Assembly (NCBI GenBank): GCA_002917775.1
Contig: KZ627153.1
Span: 878,692 to 942,691 of the forward strand
DNA length: 64,000 bases
Direction of reading: 5' to 3'
Origin: Glaciozyma antarctica PI12
Taxonomy: Eukaryota > Basidiomycota > Microbotryomycetes > Kriegeriales > Camptobasidiaceae
Made by a program: the position numbers and the translations under genes. Shown piece after piece: positions 12,023 through 22,760 of this stretch; position 1 is the stretch's first letter; the number at the start of each line of letters is the position of its first letter. A model generated the notes under the pieces. The model did not search any database and had not been told where the DNA came from. It saw only the letters and a list, made by a program, of their open reading frames with translations.

Positions 12023-13447
12023 ATGCCAGGACTTTCGACGACCGCTACCTCGCCTCAGTCGGCGCCTGCTTCGGACGTGTCCTCCTCGAAGGCGCAGGTC
12101 GCGAAGGAGGTGCTCAACGAGGGCGCCTCCGTGAGAGAGATCACTCCCGAGGAGCTCAATCAGCACAACACGGCGTCGGTGCCGTGGTTCGTCGTCAACG
12201 GCGAGGTCTACAACGGGACAGCATTCCTGGACGACCATCCCGGAGGACCGGACGAGATTATCGGCGTAGCTGGCCAGGACGCAACCGAGGCCTTTATGGC
12301 GATTCATCCTCCCGTAAGTAGCGCTCTCGATACCCTTGAGAGCTCCGCTGACGCTTTCCGTGACCGCAGGAAGCGATGGAGCAGCTCAAACGCTTTCACA
12401 TCGGCACCTTCGTCTCATCCCGTGCACCTCTCTCGACCCTCCCTCTCCCAGACCTCTCCAACCTTTCCATCCACTCTCCCCTGACCACTTCCCTCACTCC
12501 CGACCCCCAATTCCTCCACGCAACCAAGTGGAAGTCGGCCAAGCTCGTCTCCATCGACCTTGTCAACCACGATTCCCGCCTCTACAAGTTCCAACTCGAG
12601 CATCCCGATCAGGCACTCGGTCTTCCGACGGGACAGCATGTCCATGCGCGCTTGAAGAGGAAGCCGAAAGCTGGGAAATCTGTGAGTGTGGGAGAATCGA
12701 ACGTCGAAGGGGAGCTTGTTCAGCGTTCGTACACGCCGCTGTCTTCGTCCGATGCGAAGGGACATGTGGAGCTTCTCATAAAGGTGCGTCTTCGCTCTCC
12801 CGCCAGCTTTGTTTTAGGACTGACGATCCTGCCGCAGGTCTACCCTCGCACGAAGGAGTTCCCTGAAGGAGGACGGATGACGCTGGGCTTCGAAGAGCTC
12901 GAAGTTGGCGACGGCGTCGAGTTCAAGGGACCTCTCGGAAGCTTCGAGTGGCTTGGGAGTGGAAAGGCAAAGTGGCGTGGAGCCGAGCGACGCGTCAAGA
13001 ACATCGGAATGATCTGCGGTGGCAGTGGTGCGTCTCGCTACTCTCCCCTCCCTTCCTCCTCACTGACTAGTACTCGCAGGTATCACTCCGATCATCCAAA
13101 TCCTCAAAGGAGTCATCCGCGACGACACGGACTCAGAAACGAAGCTCTGGCTCCTGGACGCGAACAAAACAGAAGCCGACATCCTCCTCCGCACCGAGCT
13201 CGAAGCTCTCGCCTCCGCCGTCGGCCCCTCTCGATTCCACCTCCAATTTTGCCTCTCAAAAGCACCTGAGGAATGGCAGCACTCAAAAGGACGGATCACT
13301 CGAGCGATGTTGGATGCGCATCTCCCGCCGCCGGGCGAGGATTCGCTGATCCTCGTTTGCGGGCCTCAGCCGATGATTGATGCGCTCGTGAAGCCCGAGT
13401 TGACGGCGTTGGGGTGGGACGTAGAGAAGTCGCTGGTCGTATTTTAG
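12023..13447 (+). CDS. Cytochrome b5-FAD-NAD(P) reductase, partial copy of nitrate reductase
   Basis: About 410 residues. A hinge-like leader is followed by a cytochrome b5 domain (DDHPGGPDEII, FMAIHP), an FAD domain (LGLPTGQHVHARL, QRSYTP) and an NAD(P) domain (GMICGGSG, LVCGPQPM), ending KSLVVF. It is strikingly close to the C-terminal half of the nitrate reductase 5 kb away. KWKSA.LVSI, NHDSRLYKFQLEHPDQ, FPEGGRMTLGFEEL, ITPIIQVLKGVI and LGWDVEK match nearly residue for residue, and the three introns sit at equivalent positions. No molybdopterin domain precedes it. It should pass electrons from NAD(P)H through FAD to heme, but the final acceptor is unknown. All catalytic motifs look intact and the frame is open, so it is not a decaying fragment. 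Generic annotation would be cytochrome-b5 reductase. Confidence 0.9.
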
Positions 13448-13581
13448 AGCTGCTAGATCCCCCTAGACGATTTTGTAAACACGCATCGCCTTCGCTCGAC
13501 GCTCGCTCCTGCGCTCCTCTCCTCGCTGCTCCCCAAAGCTCCCCACTTCTCTGAATCTCTCGTGTCTCTAATTCCTCCGCT

Positions 13582-15889
13582 CTACGATAGTTCAACCTCA
13601 CTAACCCACTCCCCCGCCTCAATCCCCAACCCCGCAAACGCATTCAACCCCGCCTGCAAGCTCATCAAACCCCTCGTCTCGATCGTCGCGCTCCCAATAT
13701 GGGGCAACAGCACGACCTTCTGCTCCTTTACCAGCGGATGATTGGCTCCAATATTCGGTTCACCAGTAACGACGTCCAATCCCGCTCCCGCTATCCCCCC
13801 ACTCTCAATCGCCTCCGCCAGCGCCTCGGAATCCACCACTGGTCCTCGAGCCGTATTGACGACGTAAGCGTTCTTCTTCATCTTGCTCAAAAAGTCTTTG
13901 CCGACGATCCCCGCGGTGTCGGGCGTGAGAGCGCAGCAGATGATGAGGAAGTCGGATTCGGAGGCGAGTTCGTCGAGCGAGGTGGCGGCGCGGATTTGGA
14001 TTTCGATCGACGACATGAGGTTGAAGTAGTCTTTGGAGGGGTCGAGAGCCGCGCCCGGGCGGGAAGTCATGTAGAGGGCTCGACCGATGCCGAAGCCGAG
14101 TAGACGCTTGAGAGTGAGCTGGCCGATCTTGCCAAAACCGAGGACGCCGACGGTGCTCTGCGGGTCGGGTTAGCTAGCGTTTTTGAAGGAAGAGATGTGG
14201 TCTCGTACCCGTTGTAGAGCGTGTCCGCAGAGGAGAAGGGGAGACCAGGGCATCGAAGGCCACTTGCCGTCGACGACCGCTCGGATTCCCTGAGACCGTC
14301 ATCAGCTACGCTCGTGGAATCCTGCTCGGGAAAACGCACCTCTCCAGCTCGTCGGGAAGCCATAAGGACGAGCATCGCACCGATATCGGCAGTCGCGTCC
14401 GTGAGAGCGTCGGGAGCTGTGAACTTCGTCAGTTGGGTCGGCGGAGCGAAGACGGCCGGGCGCACTGGTGCCGAGACGGATACCACGCGAAGCGAGAGCT
14501 GCTGTGTCGACGTGGTCGTAGCCTGCCGACATCGATGAGATTACCTTAAGGGAGGGTCCAGCTGCGAAGGAGTCAGCTCGGTAGCGAGGAGGCGAGAGGT
14601 GGAACGGACCGGCTATGACGAATTCCTCGTCGATCTGCGGAGTAAGGATATGTTAGCTATCGTGAGACGCGAGAGCTAGCAGTGATAAGTCCTCAGCGGG
14701 TGTCAACGAGCTCGCGTTCCAGCGGTGCGCCTCGGTTTTCGCAACTCGAGCGGAAATCGACGCAACACCGCAGGAGCGAGACGAAAACCGCTTTGCAACT
14801 AGCAACTAGCTCCATCCCAGGAAGCCAGATTGTGCTCAAATATAATCACGCGAGGCTAGCAGCAAGGGGATACCAGCAGGAGACGAACGAATTCGAAGAG
14901 GCCCGACATCTCGCAGACGTCGAGGCCACAACGCAAGCCCATCCGCCGGAGGCGATTCTCCTTCGCTCTCTCACCAGGCGATATCTTCCAAGCAGCAGAT
15001 CGTTCGTTCTCAGGCTAAAAAGCGGTGAGGAAAGCTCCCAGTCTCCTCATCCTCCACCCGCACCGGACTGCCGAGAGCTCTCGCCGACGATCTCATCAGC
15101 TCGCCACCTAGCAGGCTGCCATAAGTTGCAGCGAGAGGACAAGGCACTTCGTCAAGCACTGCGCTCCCATCCACGTGAACGGAGGAAGGAGCAACAGTGT
15201 AGGCGAGATGCTTCGACTCCCGCTGTAATCGCCGTCAGCTCCTCAACACACCGGCAACAATGGATCCCACTCTGGCTATCCTTGTCGATCTCAGCTGGAA
15301 CTGGCGCCTCCTGGTCCTCACCTCCACCGACGCTGGCGCGGGGGAGCGGGCCGGCATCATCCTGGCAGCAGCCCTCAGCAGCGAGGGTCCCGCTCGCATC
15401 GGTAGCGCTGTGCCTCCCCTGCTAAACTACAGGAAAGGAACGCTCCGACGCTAGCCTGAGCCGGAGCACCCGCTGCCGAGAGCTCTCCAGCTGCTCCCCA
15501 CCCCCACTCCCTCTCCCGACCCAGCTCACCACCAACCTCGCGTACTCACCTTATCCCCCCAGCATACAAATAACCCCCTCCACGCCTCCCTTCCGCAGCT
15601 CGCACAACAGCCATCCCCGCTCAGCCGCGCTATCCTCCGTCCACTGGACGAGCTCGATAAGGCCCCCCGCTTTCGCCTTGTTGAGGAAGTCGGCGCCTTG
15701 AGCTGGTAGCGAGCGGGTGAGAAGAATCTTGGGTGCCATGGCGTGCTTAGTGGCGAGGTGGGCGCGGTGAAGTGTGAGGGAGGAGGGAGAGAGGGGACTC
15801 CGGGTGAGGGCGGGGGAGATTAGGCTGAGTAGCTGGGCTGCGGGTGGAGGCAGTTTCGAGCGCAGACTAAGGAGAACTGCTGGCCGCAT
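13582..15889 (-). CDS. D-isomer-specific 2-hydroxyacid dehydrogenase (glyoxylate/hydroxypyruvate reductase type)
   Basis: Reduces glyoxylate or hydroxypyruvate with NAD(P)H if it follows its closest family (GRHPR). Visible motifs: SAGYDHVD, the Rossmann VLGFGKIGQ followed by MTSRPGAA, NTARGPVVD (substrate-binding Arg), GLDVVTGEP (catalytic Glu) and LLPHIGSAT (catalytic His). The start at 15889 gives a 50-residue leader rich in Ser, Arg and Leu with no Asp or Glu, which is a good mitochondrial presequence. An internal Met at 15739 (MAPKILLTR) starts the enzyme proper. Exon 1 and the next exon are separated by a 915 bp intron (14635-15549). Just before its donor, a run of six G (15555-15560) puts a stop in frame; one G fewer would read LGDKIDEE. 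Confidence 0.88.
14635..15549 (-). other. Unusually long intron (915 bp) in the hydroxyacid dehydrogenase gene
   Basis: GTGAGT donor at 15549 and CCGCAG acceptor at 14635 on the minus strand. It is roughly ten times the usual intron length in this window. It contains a long plus-strand open frame and a weak match to a Ty1/copia reverse transcriptase (see next entry). Confidence 0.65.
14832..14926 (+). mobile_element. Possible relic of a Ty1/copia retrotransposon (reverse transcriptase fragment)
   Basis: The translated stretch ARLAARGYQQETNEFEE resembles the conserved copia-type polymerase segment around ARLVARGYxQxxGxDFxE, followed by a spacing-consistent VEAT. It is short, broken and has no visible LTRs, integrase or protease, so if real it is an old fossil fragment lying in the long intron. 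Chance similarity is a serious alternative. Confidence 0.3.
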
Positions 15890-17410
15890 CGCTTCTCTGT
15901 GATGTTGCACTAAGTGGTTAGGCGGGGTGAGGACAGAGGCAAGAGCGAGGGGACCGAATCGAAAGGATCGCCCCTTGTCCTCTTCCGCACCTCCCTCTGC
16001 TCGTGGTCTTGACTTCTCCGTTTCTGTCGCGCCTGTAAGACTTGCCTGAGCACCCAGTCGCCCACCCAGACGCTCGAACAAGCTGCGAACGCCGCGCTTG
16101 TCTCTCCAGACAGCATCTCGGTGGTTCGAACTCGCTGCCAGGAATGCGGTCGCTGTCAGCGCACGAGCTTCCAACTGCGCCGTTTCATGATTAGGATTTA
16201 GGCTGCGATCAGATGCGCCGTCTTTGAGGGAATCCCTCGAAGCAAGCACGTCCAGAACGACGGAGGAGCTCGCTCAGCGAGTTCAGGATGGTTTGGGTTG
16301 GACGTTCCCTGGCCGGCTCCAGCTGCCCAAACCGAATTCCCAGAGTAGTTAAATATCTCCCCAATCTTAGCTCCTTTCTAGCGAGTCCCCAACGGAAGCT
16401 GCTCGCTCAATTCCATCGCCCTTTCGCAGGCGCAGCCTCCCCTTGCGGAGAGGGCAGCGGCTGCGATGAGAACGATGAAGTCGATGCGCACTCGTACCGA
16501 TCCACTTCACGGAATCAAGCTTTGCTCAAGTAATTGACGCGAGCAAGCGAGCAGCGAGATGTCACATTCCTCAATCGCTGCGTTCCACCTTCGCACCAGC
16601 TGCCTGGAGGTTTCGGGATCTGACGGACCTTGCGACGTTATTCAGCGATTCGAGTTGAATGCGGTTTTGCGCCTTGCGTACGGGTCCCAGCGAAGACGCG
16701 AGCGCTGGTTAAGGTACTGGTCCCCGGAACTCCGGCTCTTCTGGCCTTCGCGTTCCTCCTTCATTTTTTGTGAAAAAGTCCTTTCTTGCTCGCTTACAGC
16801 CGTGGCCAGCATCTTCTGCTCAAACGGAGTGCGCTCTCGAACTCAGCAAATTCCTCCTCCTCCTCCAACAAACCCTCTGCACGAATCCACTTTCTCCCCT
16901 TCACCTCTTCCCCCCCTCTTCAGACGCTCGCTTTCAAGATCCTCGTCACCAGCCCTCTCGCCGATACGCTCCCCATCCTATATTCTCACTCTCGAGCTTC
17001 ACTCTCAACGGCCTTGCCCCCGCAGGCTGTCGCAACCTTCTAAAACTCCCCCACGCTTCCGCGCGACGATCCAGCTCCTCGTCCTCACATCTAAGCGAAC
17101 GAGAACGAGAGAAGCAGCAACTTTGGCTGCCCATTCGATACATTCCTATACGTGGGAGCTCTCGAGAAGAGGGAGAGGGAGAGGGAACTCGCATTTTCAA
17201 CGAGCTCGCTTCTGCCGAGTTGTCGGATCGCGGGATTGTCACTGGCGAGGACGGAGCGGGAGCAGAGTGCGCGAACGATTGGGGAACGATACGAGAGCAG
17301 GAGTCGAGGCGAGAGAAACTCGAAAACCGCTCGCTGGCCGACGACTCCACGGCGAAACGACCTTGGCACAAAGCTACGCGCTCTCTCCTCCTCAAGACGC
17401 TCCCTCTTCC
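15890..17410. other. 1.5 kb intergenic region, no gene recognised
   Basis: Lies upstream of the 2-hydroxyacid dehydrogenase and downstream of the AIF-like gene, both on the minus strand. Long open frames (for example 16770-17660 plus) consist of Ser/Arg/Leu-rich low-complexity protein with no motif. Pyrimidine-rich tracts are common. Confidence 0.4.
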
Positions 17411-19633
17411 TCATGCCAACGCGACCTCCAACGGATTCTGCACTCCTCATCAGCTCCCTTCCCCCGCCCGAAACGAAAATGAACTCACCTTGCCCGCCCT
17501 GACCTCGCTCGCCTTAAGCATCTTCCCAAGCGCAAACAACTCCGACACCCTCGCAACAATCGGGTCATTCTGCATCGACGCCGCCGCCACGACCTCATCT
17601 CCCTCTACTCTCATCAGCTCCCGCTCTCCTGCACAGAAAGGAACGAACGTACTCGTGTAGTACGCCACGAACTTAAGGTCCTCCGGCTCGCCTTGGATGA
17701 TGACGTCCTCCCAATCTTTCGCCCTCGAACTCCCCGCATACCTCAGCTGCTGACCCTGCGCGCTCCAGAAGATAGGGACTTTATTGAACGCTTCTTCCGA
17801 AGTTCCCGCGATGACCTTGGCGACGCTCCGGGCGTGGTTCTGTGTGGTGTTAGCGAGGTAGAGGAGGGAGGGAAAGGGACGTACGGAAGCGACGTTCCAG
17901 TGCTCTACGCGCACAGTCTCTCCCGTTACGGAATCGGGGTAGGTAGCGATGTCTCCCACCGCAAACACATTCCCCTTCGCGACCGCCTTGACCCTCAGCT
18001 GTCCATCGACAAGGACGGAGCCGTCCTTCTCCAGCTCGAGTCCGCTGGATTTGAGGACGGAAGTGGCAGGCTTGACGCCCACGCCGAGGATGACGAGGTC
18101 TGCTGGGATTGTGGTGCCGTCTTTGAGGACTACGGCACCGACGGAGGAGGGAGAGGAAGTGGAGGGATCGAAGTGGGAGAGGGCGGCGGGGAGGTAGAAC
18201 TTGGTGCCTTGAGCTTCGTGGTACTGCGTTCTGCTTGGTTAGCGGAGAACGAAGCGGGAGAGGAGGGACGGACCTTGCGAATACCGTTACCGATCGCAGG
18301 ACCGAGGATCCGCTCGAAAGGAGCCGCTTCCATTCCTACGACCGAGACGTTCGCGCGCTTCGAGCAAGCCAACGCTCCCTCCATTCCAATGAACGAAGAT
18401 CCCACGACAACGACATTCTTCTTCACCTCGGCGTCCTTGCCGAGCGCCGCATCGATAGCAGCTGCGTCGTCGACGGAGCGGAGGACGAAGATGTTGTCGA
18501 GCTTGTGACCGTCGACGGGGATTCGGTTCGCCACAGCTCCGGTAGCGACGATGAGGTGGTCATACTTTTCCGATTGGCCGTTCGCGAGGAGGACGGTATC
18601 CTTCTCAAAGTCGATCGATTTGACCTCCTGCGAAGCGAGCGCGCATTAGTTCTCGCCCACCCGAAAGGACAGAGAACGACGCACAGTAGAAAGGTGGAAG
18701 TCGACACCAAGCTTATCGTAGAACTCCAAATTCCTCAACGCAATCTTCGCTGGGTCCGCCACAAGCGCCTTGGAGAGCTTGGTCCGATCAACAGGGAGGT
18801 AGGATTCGGCCGAAAGAACCTTGATTGACCCCGCGTACCCCGCCTCACGAAGTCCTTCGACGGCGTGAGCAGCACCGGCTCCTCCGCCGATGATGATGAC
18901 GCCTGGAGTGGTGGAAGGGGCGAGGGTGGAGGGGGGAGCGGGGGCGCGGGAGGTGCTGATGGTCGAGGGGTCGGCGGTGACGAAGATGCTGTTCGAGTCG
19001 ACGTCCACCTGTGCGTTCGAAGGGTCAGTGAGGGTGCTTAAAATTGGAGGAATGGACGGACCTTGAAGCTCTGGAGAGCGTTCATGCCAGGAGCGTCTGC
19101 GCGAGAGGTGGGGTCAGCAGCCGTTCGAGGAGGAGCTGGGAGCGAGCGCACCTTCAATATCTCCAGTGCAGACATCGAAGCAAGCGCCGTGCCAAGGGCT
19201 GTAGAGCACGAGTCAGCTCTCCCTCCTAGTCCTTTGACGCCCGCCGATCGCGCGAGCTCACCAGACGACCCTCCCGCTCTTCGTCAGCACACCCTTGATG
19301 AGCGGTGCTCCGTAGTGAGTGCACTTGTTGCTCGTGGCCTGCAATACTACCTGGTCAACTTCCCTCCGTGCTCCACCGCCTTATGAACGCACGTAGTACT
19401 GGCCAGCAACCTAAACACCGAGATCGAGGTCAGCGACGTTCTCAGCTTCGTGCGGGGGACTACGCACCCTCGAGAGGAGGATCTTGGAGGTCGAGTCAGG
19501 CTCTGGGAAAGGGACTTCCTTCCTGAGGCAGTCGTCAGCTCCTGCCTTGTCGCTGTTCGCTGTGGTGACCACCTCACATCTCTCCGTCCTTGAGAAGCTC
19601 TACAGCTCCGATTTCGATTCGAGTTGGTGCCAT
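17411..19633 (-). CDS. Rieske-AIF-like FAD/NAD oxidoreductase (AIFM3 type)
   Basis: An N-terminal Rieske [2Fe-2S] domain carries the ligand pairs CTHYGAPL and CPWHGACFD (CxH...CxxH), followed by a linker and a pyridine nucleotide-disulfide oxidoreductase fold. That fold shows VIIIGGGAGAAHAVEGL (FAD), LIVATGA, VVVVGSSFIGMEGAL (NAD), NVFAVGDIA and a reductase C-terminal domain with HWNVA and FWSAQGQQLRYAG. This order is that of AIFM3/NFRL proteins. It differs from mitochondrial AIF, which lacks the Rieske part. Short introns interrupt the Rieske domain at least five times, and one intron falls between the Cys of the second ligand pair and PWH. The last exon reads NPLEVALA and stops at 17411. 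About 560 residues. The electron partner is unknown. Confidence 0.88.
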
Positions 19634-19965
19634 GGTGCGAGTGCTGGTGATGAAGGTTCTTGTGAAGGGTCTGAGTTGGTTGAGTGCTCGTAAAGGTGTA
19701 CGGAGCATGTGGACTCGAACAAGGCGATGAGCAAGGCGCTTCGTATCGACGGCGAACTCAATCTCTTGGTTTTGATTGGTTGAATTTCACAACACGCGTC
19801 ACTCACTATGTTTACTTTCGCTGGGGAACAAGCATGGGAACTTGTAGAAGATGGTGAGGCTGAAGCTGTGCTGTTGAGCATTAGCATAGCCCACGGCGAG
19901 AGAGACTGAGCAGGCAAGCGAGCAGTCCAACCCCAAAGCGAATCCCACAACAACCATCGCATTCC
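19634..19965. other. Upstream region of the AIF-like gene
   Basis: A 332 bp gap between two minus-strand genes. No motif stands out. Confidence 0.4.
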
Positions 19966-22147
19966 TCAATCGTCCTTGGTCGCCAGCGCGATACACCCTC
20001 GAATCAACACCACCGTCCCAAACGGCAACAGTCCTCCAAACACCAGCACGTCCTGCCAGATCCTCCTCCCCGAGAGCCGTCGTTGGACCTCGCGCTCCTT
20101 GCGCATCAAGAGCGTGTCGGTCGCGAAAACGGGGGCGGAGGGGTCGGAGATGAAGATGGATCGAGGTCGTCGGAGGTGGAAGAGGGCGATGAAGAATAGT
20201 GCTGCACGATTCGAGGTCAGCCACGCGCGGGGAGAGGAGAAGGAGGAACGCACATGGACATAAGAACGCCAATAATGTACTCCCCACACACCCCACCACC
20301 TCGGCAATACTCGCCAGCCCCTCTCCCTCCACTCCGACCGTACTACCCGCCACCGTGACGCTCACCACCGCCGTCCACACCCCTACTCTCGCAACCATCG
20401 CCCTCCAATCCCACTTCTCCTCCTCCCTCCCGAGTCTCACAAACGACCCATTTCTCACCGCCTCACTCTCCTTCCCCCACCGCATCGCGAGACCCTTCCT
20501 CACCCTCCCATAAGCCGGCTCCAAGCTCGCTTCCAGCTCCGCCCCAATCGCCACCAGCACGAGCAAGCGCACGACGAGTAGCCACCCGTCCCTCCGATCC
20601 AACCTCGGTGACGCAAAGAGGTTCCCCTCGCGTCCTCCACCCTCGATACCGAGGTATCCGACCAGCCCCCATCCCATCTGAATGATCGTGGCGCCTCCTA
20701 CACCAAGAGCAGCGGCGAAAGGCCATTGATTTCGTCGTCCTTCCGGTCGTCCATCCTTGGGTGCATTACTCCCTCCTCCGCGCGAGATGGAGGGACTTCT
20801 CACTGCGCGCGAGGCCGTCGAAGGAGGTCTAGCGAGGGAACTCAAGTATTTGAACGTATTCTGGTGCGCCGAGAGCGAGAAGACGAGGATCGCTACGCCT
20901 CCCCATATCGATAGGCCCATGATTTCGCGAGAGGAAGGGGGAGAGGAGGGAGGGGAGGGAGAGGGGAGGGAGTTGAGAGTCTTGAGACGGACGCCGAGGA
21001 TGAGGAGGGCGAGGGGATAGAGGAGGAAGGCGAGGTAGGGTGGGGTGCGGGAGAGGGAGGAGGGGGTGGAAGAGGAGGGACGGCGGGAGCGGATGAGGGG
21101 GAGGATGACGGTGGGGAGGAGGACCTGCGTTCCTTATAAGGTTAGCTCATACGCGGGTAGCCGGAAGAGGGACGTACCCAAACGAGGGCGATAGCTCCGG
21201 AACAGGCTGCGCGCTCCCACCACCGCTTCCCACCGTCAGGGAGGAGAACGTCGACAAGGATCTCGGACGCCGCAACAACACTAGCGGCACCGCGAGCGAT
21301 GGAGACGAAAGTGACGAGACACGAAGTAAAGAGTTCTCCTAGTCGGTGCAGCTTGAATCGATGTGGAAAGACGGCAGAGGCGAGGGAGGGCCATGATCTG
21401 CGGTGCTCGCTTTAGTGCGTGCGAGCGGAAGGGGGAGGTGGAACGTACCGAGCTCCGACGTAGCGCGCACCGACACCCAGAACGACGTAGGAGAACCAGC
21501 TCAACGCGCCCGTGAGGAACAGCAGTGGGAGGAACAGCGGTAGTCCCAACAACGCCGCCGCGTGAGGCAAGATCAACGGCGTCGGACCCAGCCTGCGTCG
21601 TCGTCGTCAGTCGTCTCTCACCCGGCACAGAGGAAGGTCCTCACATCCCAGCCATCACCATCCCCGCTACCTCTCCCACTCCCAACCCCGCTCCATCCTC
21701 AGCCTTCCCTCCATACACCCTTCCTCCTCCATAAACCCTTCTCTTCTGGCCCTTACTCAACCCTCCACTCTCCCTCCTCCTCCCTCCCTCCTCCTCCCAA
21801 CTGCTGTCCCACTGACCACTCAACCTCGACCCACTCGCACTCCCCGTCCCAGGTATCAGCTCCTCCTCCTCCTCCCACCTCGGCATCCTCTCCTCCCCCG
21901 GACTCGCAACATCCTCCTCCCACTGCTTCAACATCGGACACCCTTCTCCCACCTCCTCAGCGCTCTCGTCGTCGCCAGACGAGGTGGTGGGGTGGTTGAA
22001 TGGCGCTGGAGGGCGGTCGGGGGAGGTGGAGGTAAAGCGGTCGGGGGAGGAAGGACGGGAGGAAGGGGTGCGAGCGAGAGAGATGGCGGTGGGGAGGGAG
22101 GAACCGTCGGAGGAGTGGCGGGGGGTGAGAGGGACCGACTCGGGCAT
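19966..22147 (-). CDS. AVT/SLC38-type amino acid transporter
   Basis: Predicted multi-pass membrane carrier of the amino acid/auxin permease family (PF01490), likely at the vacuole or another endomembrane. A disordered acidic N-terminus (Ser/Pro/Glu-rich, about 160 residues) precedes the first helix, GVGEVAGMVMAGMLGPTPLILPH, which has the family's Gly- and Pro-containing pattern. Later helices include LSWFSYVVLGVGARYVG, LFTSCLVTFVSIARGAASVV, SIWGGVAILVFSLSAHQNTFKYL (the F-x-H-N motif of the family) and a terminal VLIRGCIALATKDD. Short introns split the helices. The start at 22147 (MPESVPL) is chosen because the upstream frame has no conserved sequence of this family. The substrate cannot be inferred. 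Confidence 0.75.
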
Positions 22148-22640
22148 CGTTGTTGTTGCTGCGCTCTGGAAGGGGGCGTTAGTGCGGGCCTGGAGAGGAA
22201 CTAGGACGGCGCGGCTGGGGAGCGTGTCGCGCCCGTGGTCGACCAGCTGGTAGGGGATGTGTAGACCCCAGGGCGCGGAGGACGGACTCACGAGGGGAAG
22301 CAGGAGAGGCGCAGTTGGCGTCAGGCCAGCGCGCAGCTCGGCGGGCGTTTGGTTGGGTGGTTGGTCCTCCGCGGCGCTGATGGCGTGCTGTACGGTCAAC
22401 GTATCTGCGCTGTAATGCAAGCTGGGTGAAGGAGCAGAGAGTGGGCGGCAAGAGGCGAACGCGCTGAACGTCTTCGTCCTCTTCGCTTCGCTTCCTGCCA
22501 AAACTCTGCGTGTGGCTCGAGCCTGCTGCTGCACTGAGCTCTGCCTGCCTACACCAAACGCCGACAGAGCACAGCAACCACGACACGACTCGATTACACC
22601 ACCTCGCCCTAGTTCCTCTCCCCCAGCCTCGCCCACTCCT
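22148..22640. other. Gap between the epimerase-like and AVT genes
   Basis: Promoter region of the amino acid transporter. One minus-strand reading frame stays open from the conserved tail of the epimerase-like gene right into the transporter's first exon. No stop codon ends the upstream protein here. Confidence 0.4.
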
Positions 22641-22760
22641 TCCTGTTCAAGATCAAGATCTCCTCTCAACTCCCTCTCCACGCTCTCCCAAACACTCTCC
22701 TTGTCCTCCGGCTTCCACCCCAGCTCCCTCAGCACCTCGGCCCTGCTCCTCGAGTTCGAC

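Noticed and set aside
14682-15425. Long plus-strand open frame of 247 codons inside the hydroxyacid dehydrogenase intron
   Set aside because: It has no start context, splice signals or complete domain. Only a short part resembles a retroelement, so it is treated as intron with a possible fossil.
16080-16160. tRNA-like GGTTCGAA B-box sequence
   Set aside because: The flanks do not fold into a T arm or acceptor stem. Other GTTCGA matches in the window are also in coding or unpaired contexts.
16770-17660. Plus-strand open frame of nearly 300 codons
   Set aside because: Low-complexity Ser/Arg/Leu-rich sequence that runs into the antisense of the AIF-like gene; chance frame in GC-rich DNA.
20940-21010. 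Purine-rich repeat block resembling a structural element
   Set aside because: It is the antisense of Ser/Pro-rich codons in the amino acid transporter.
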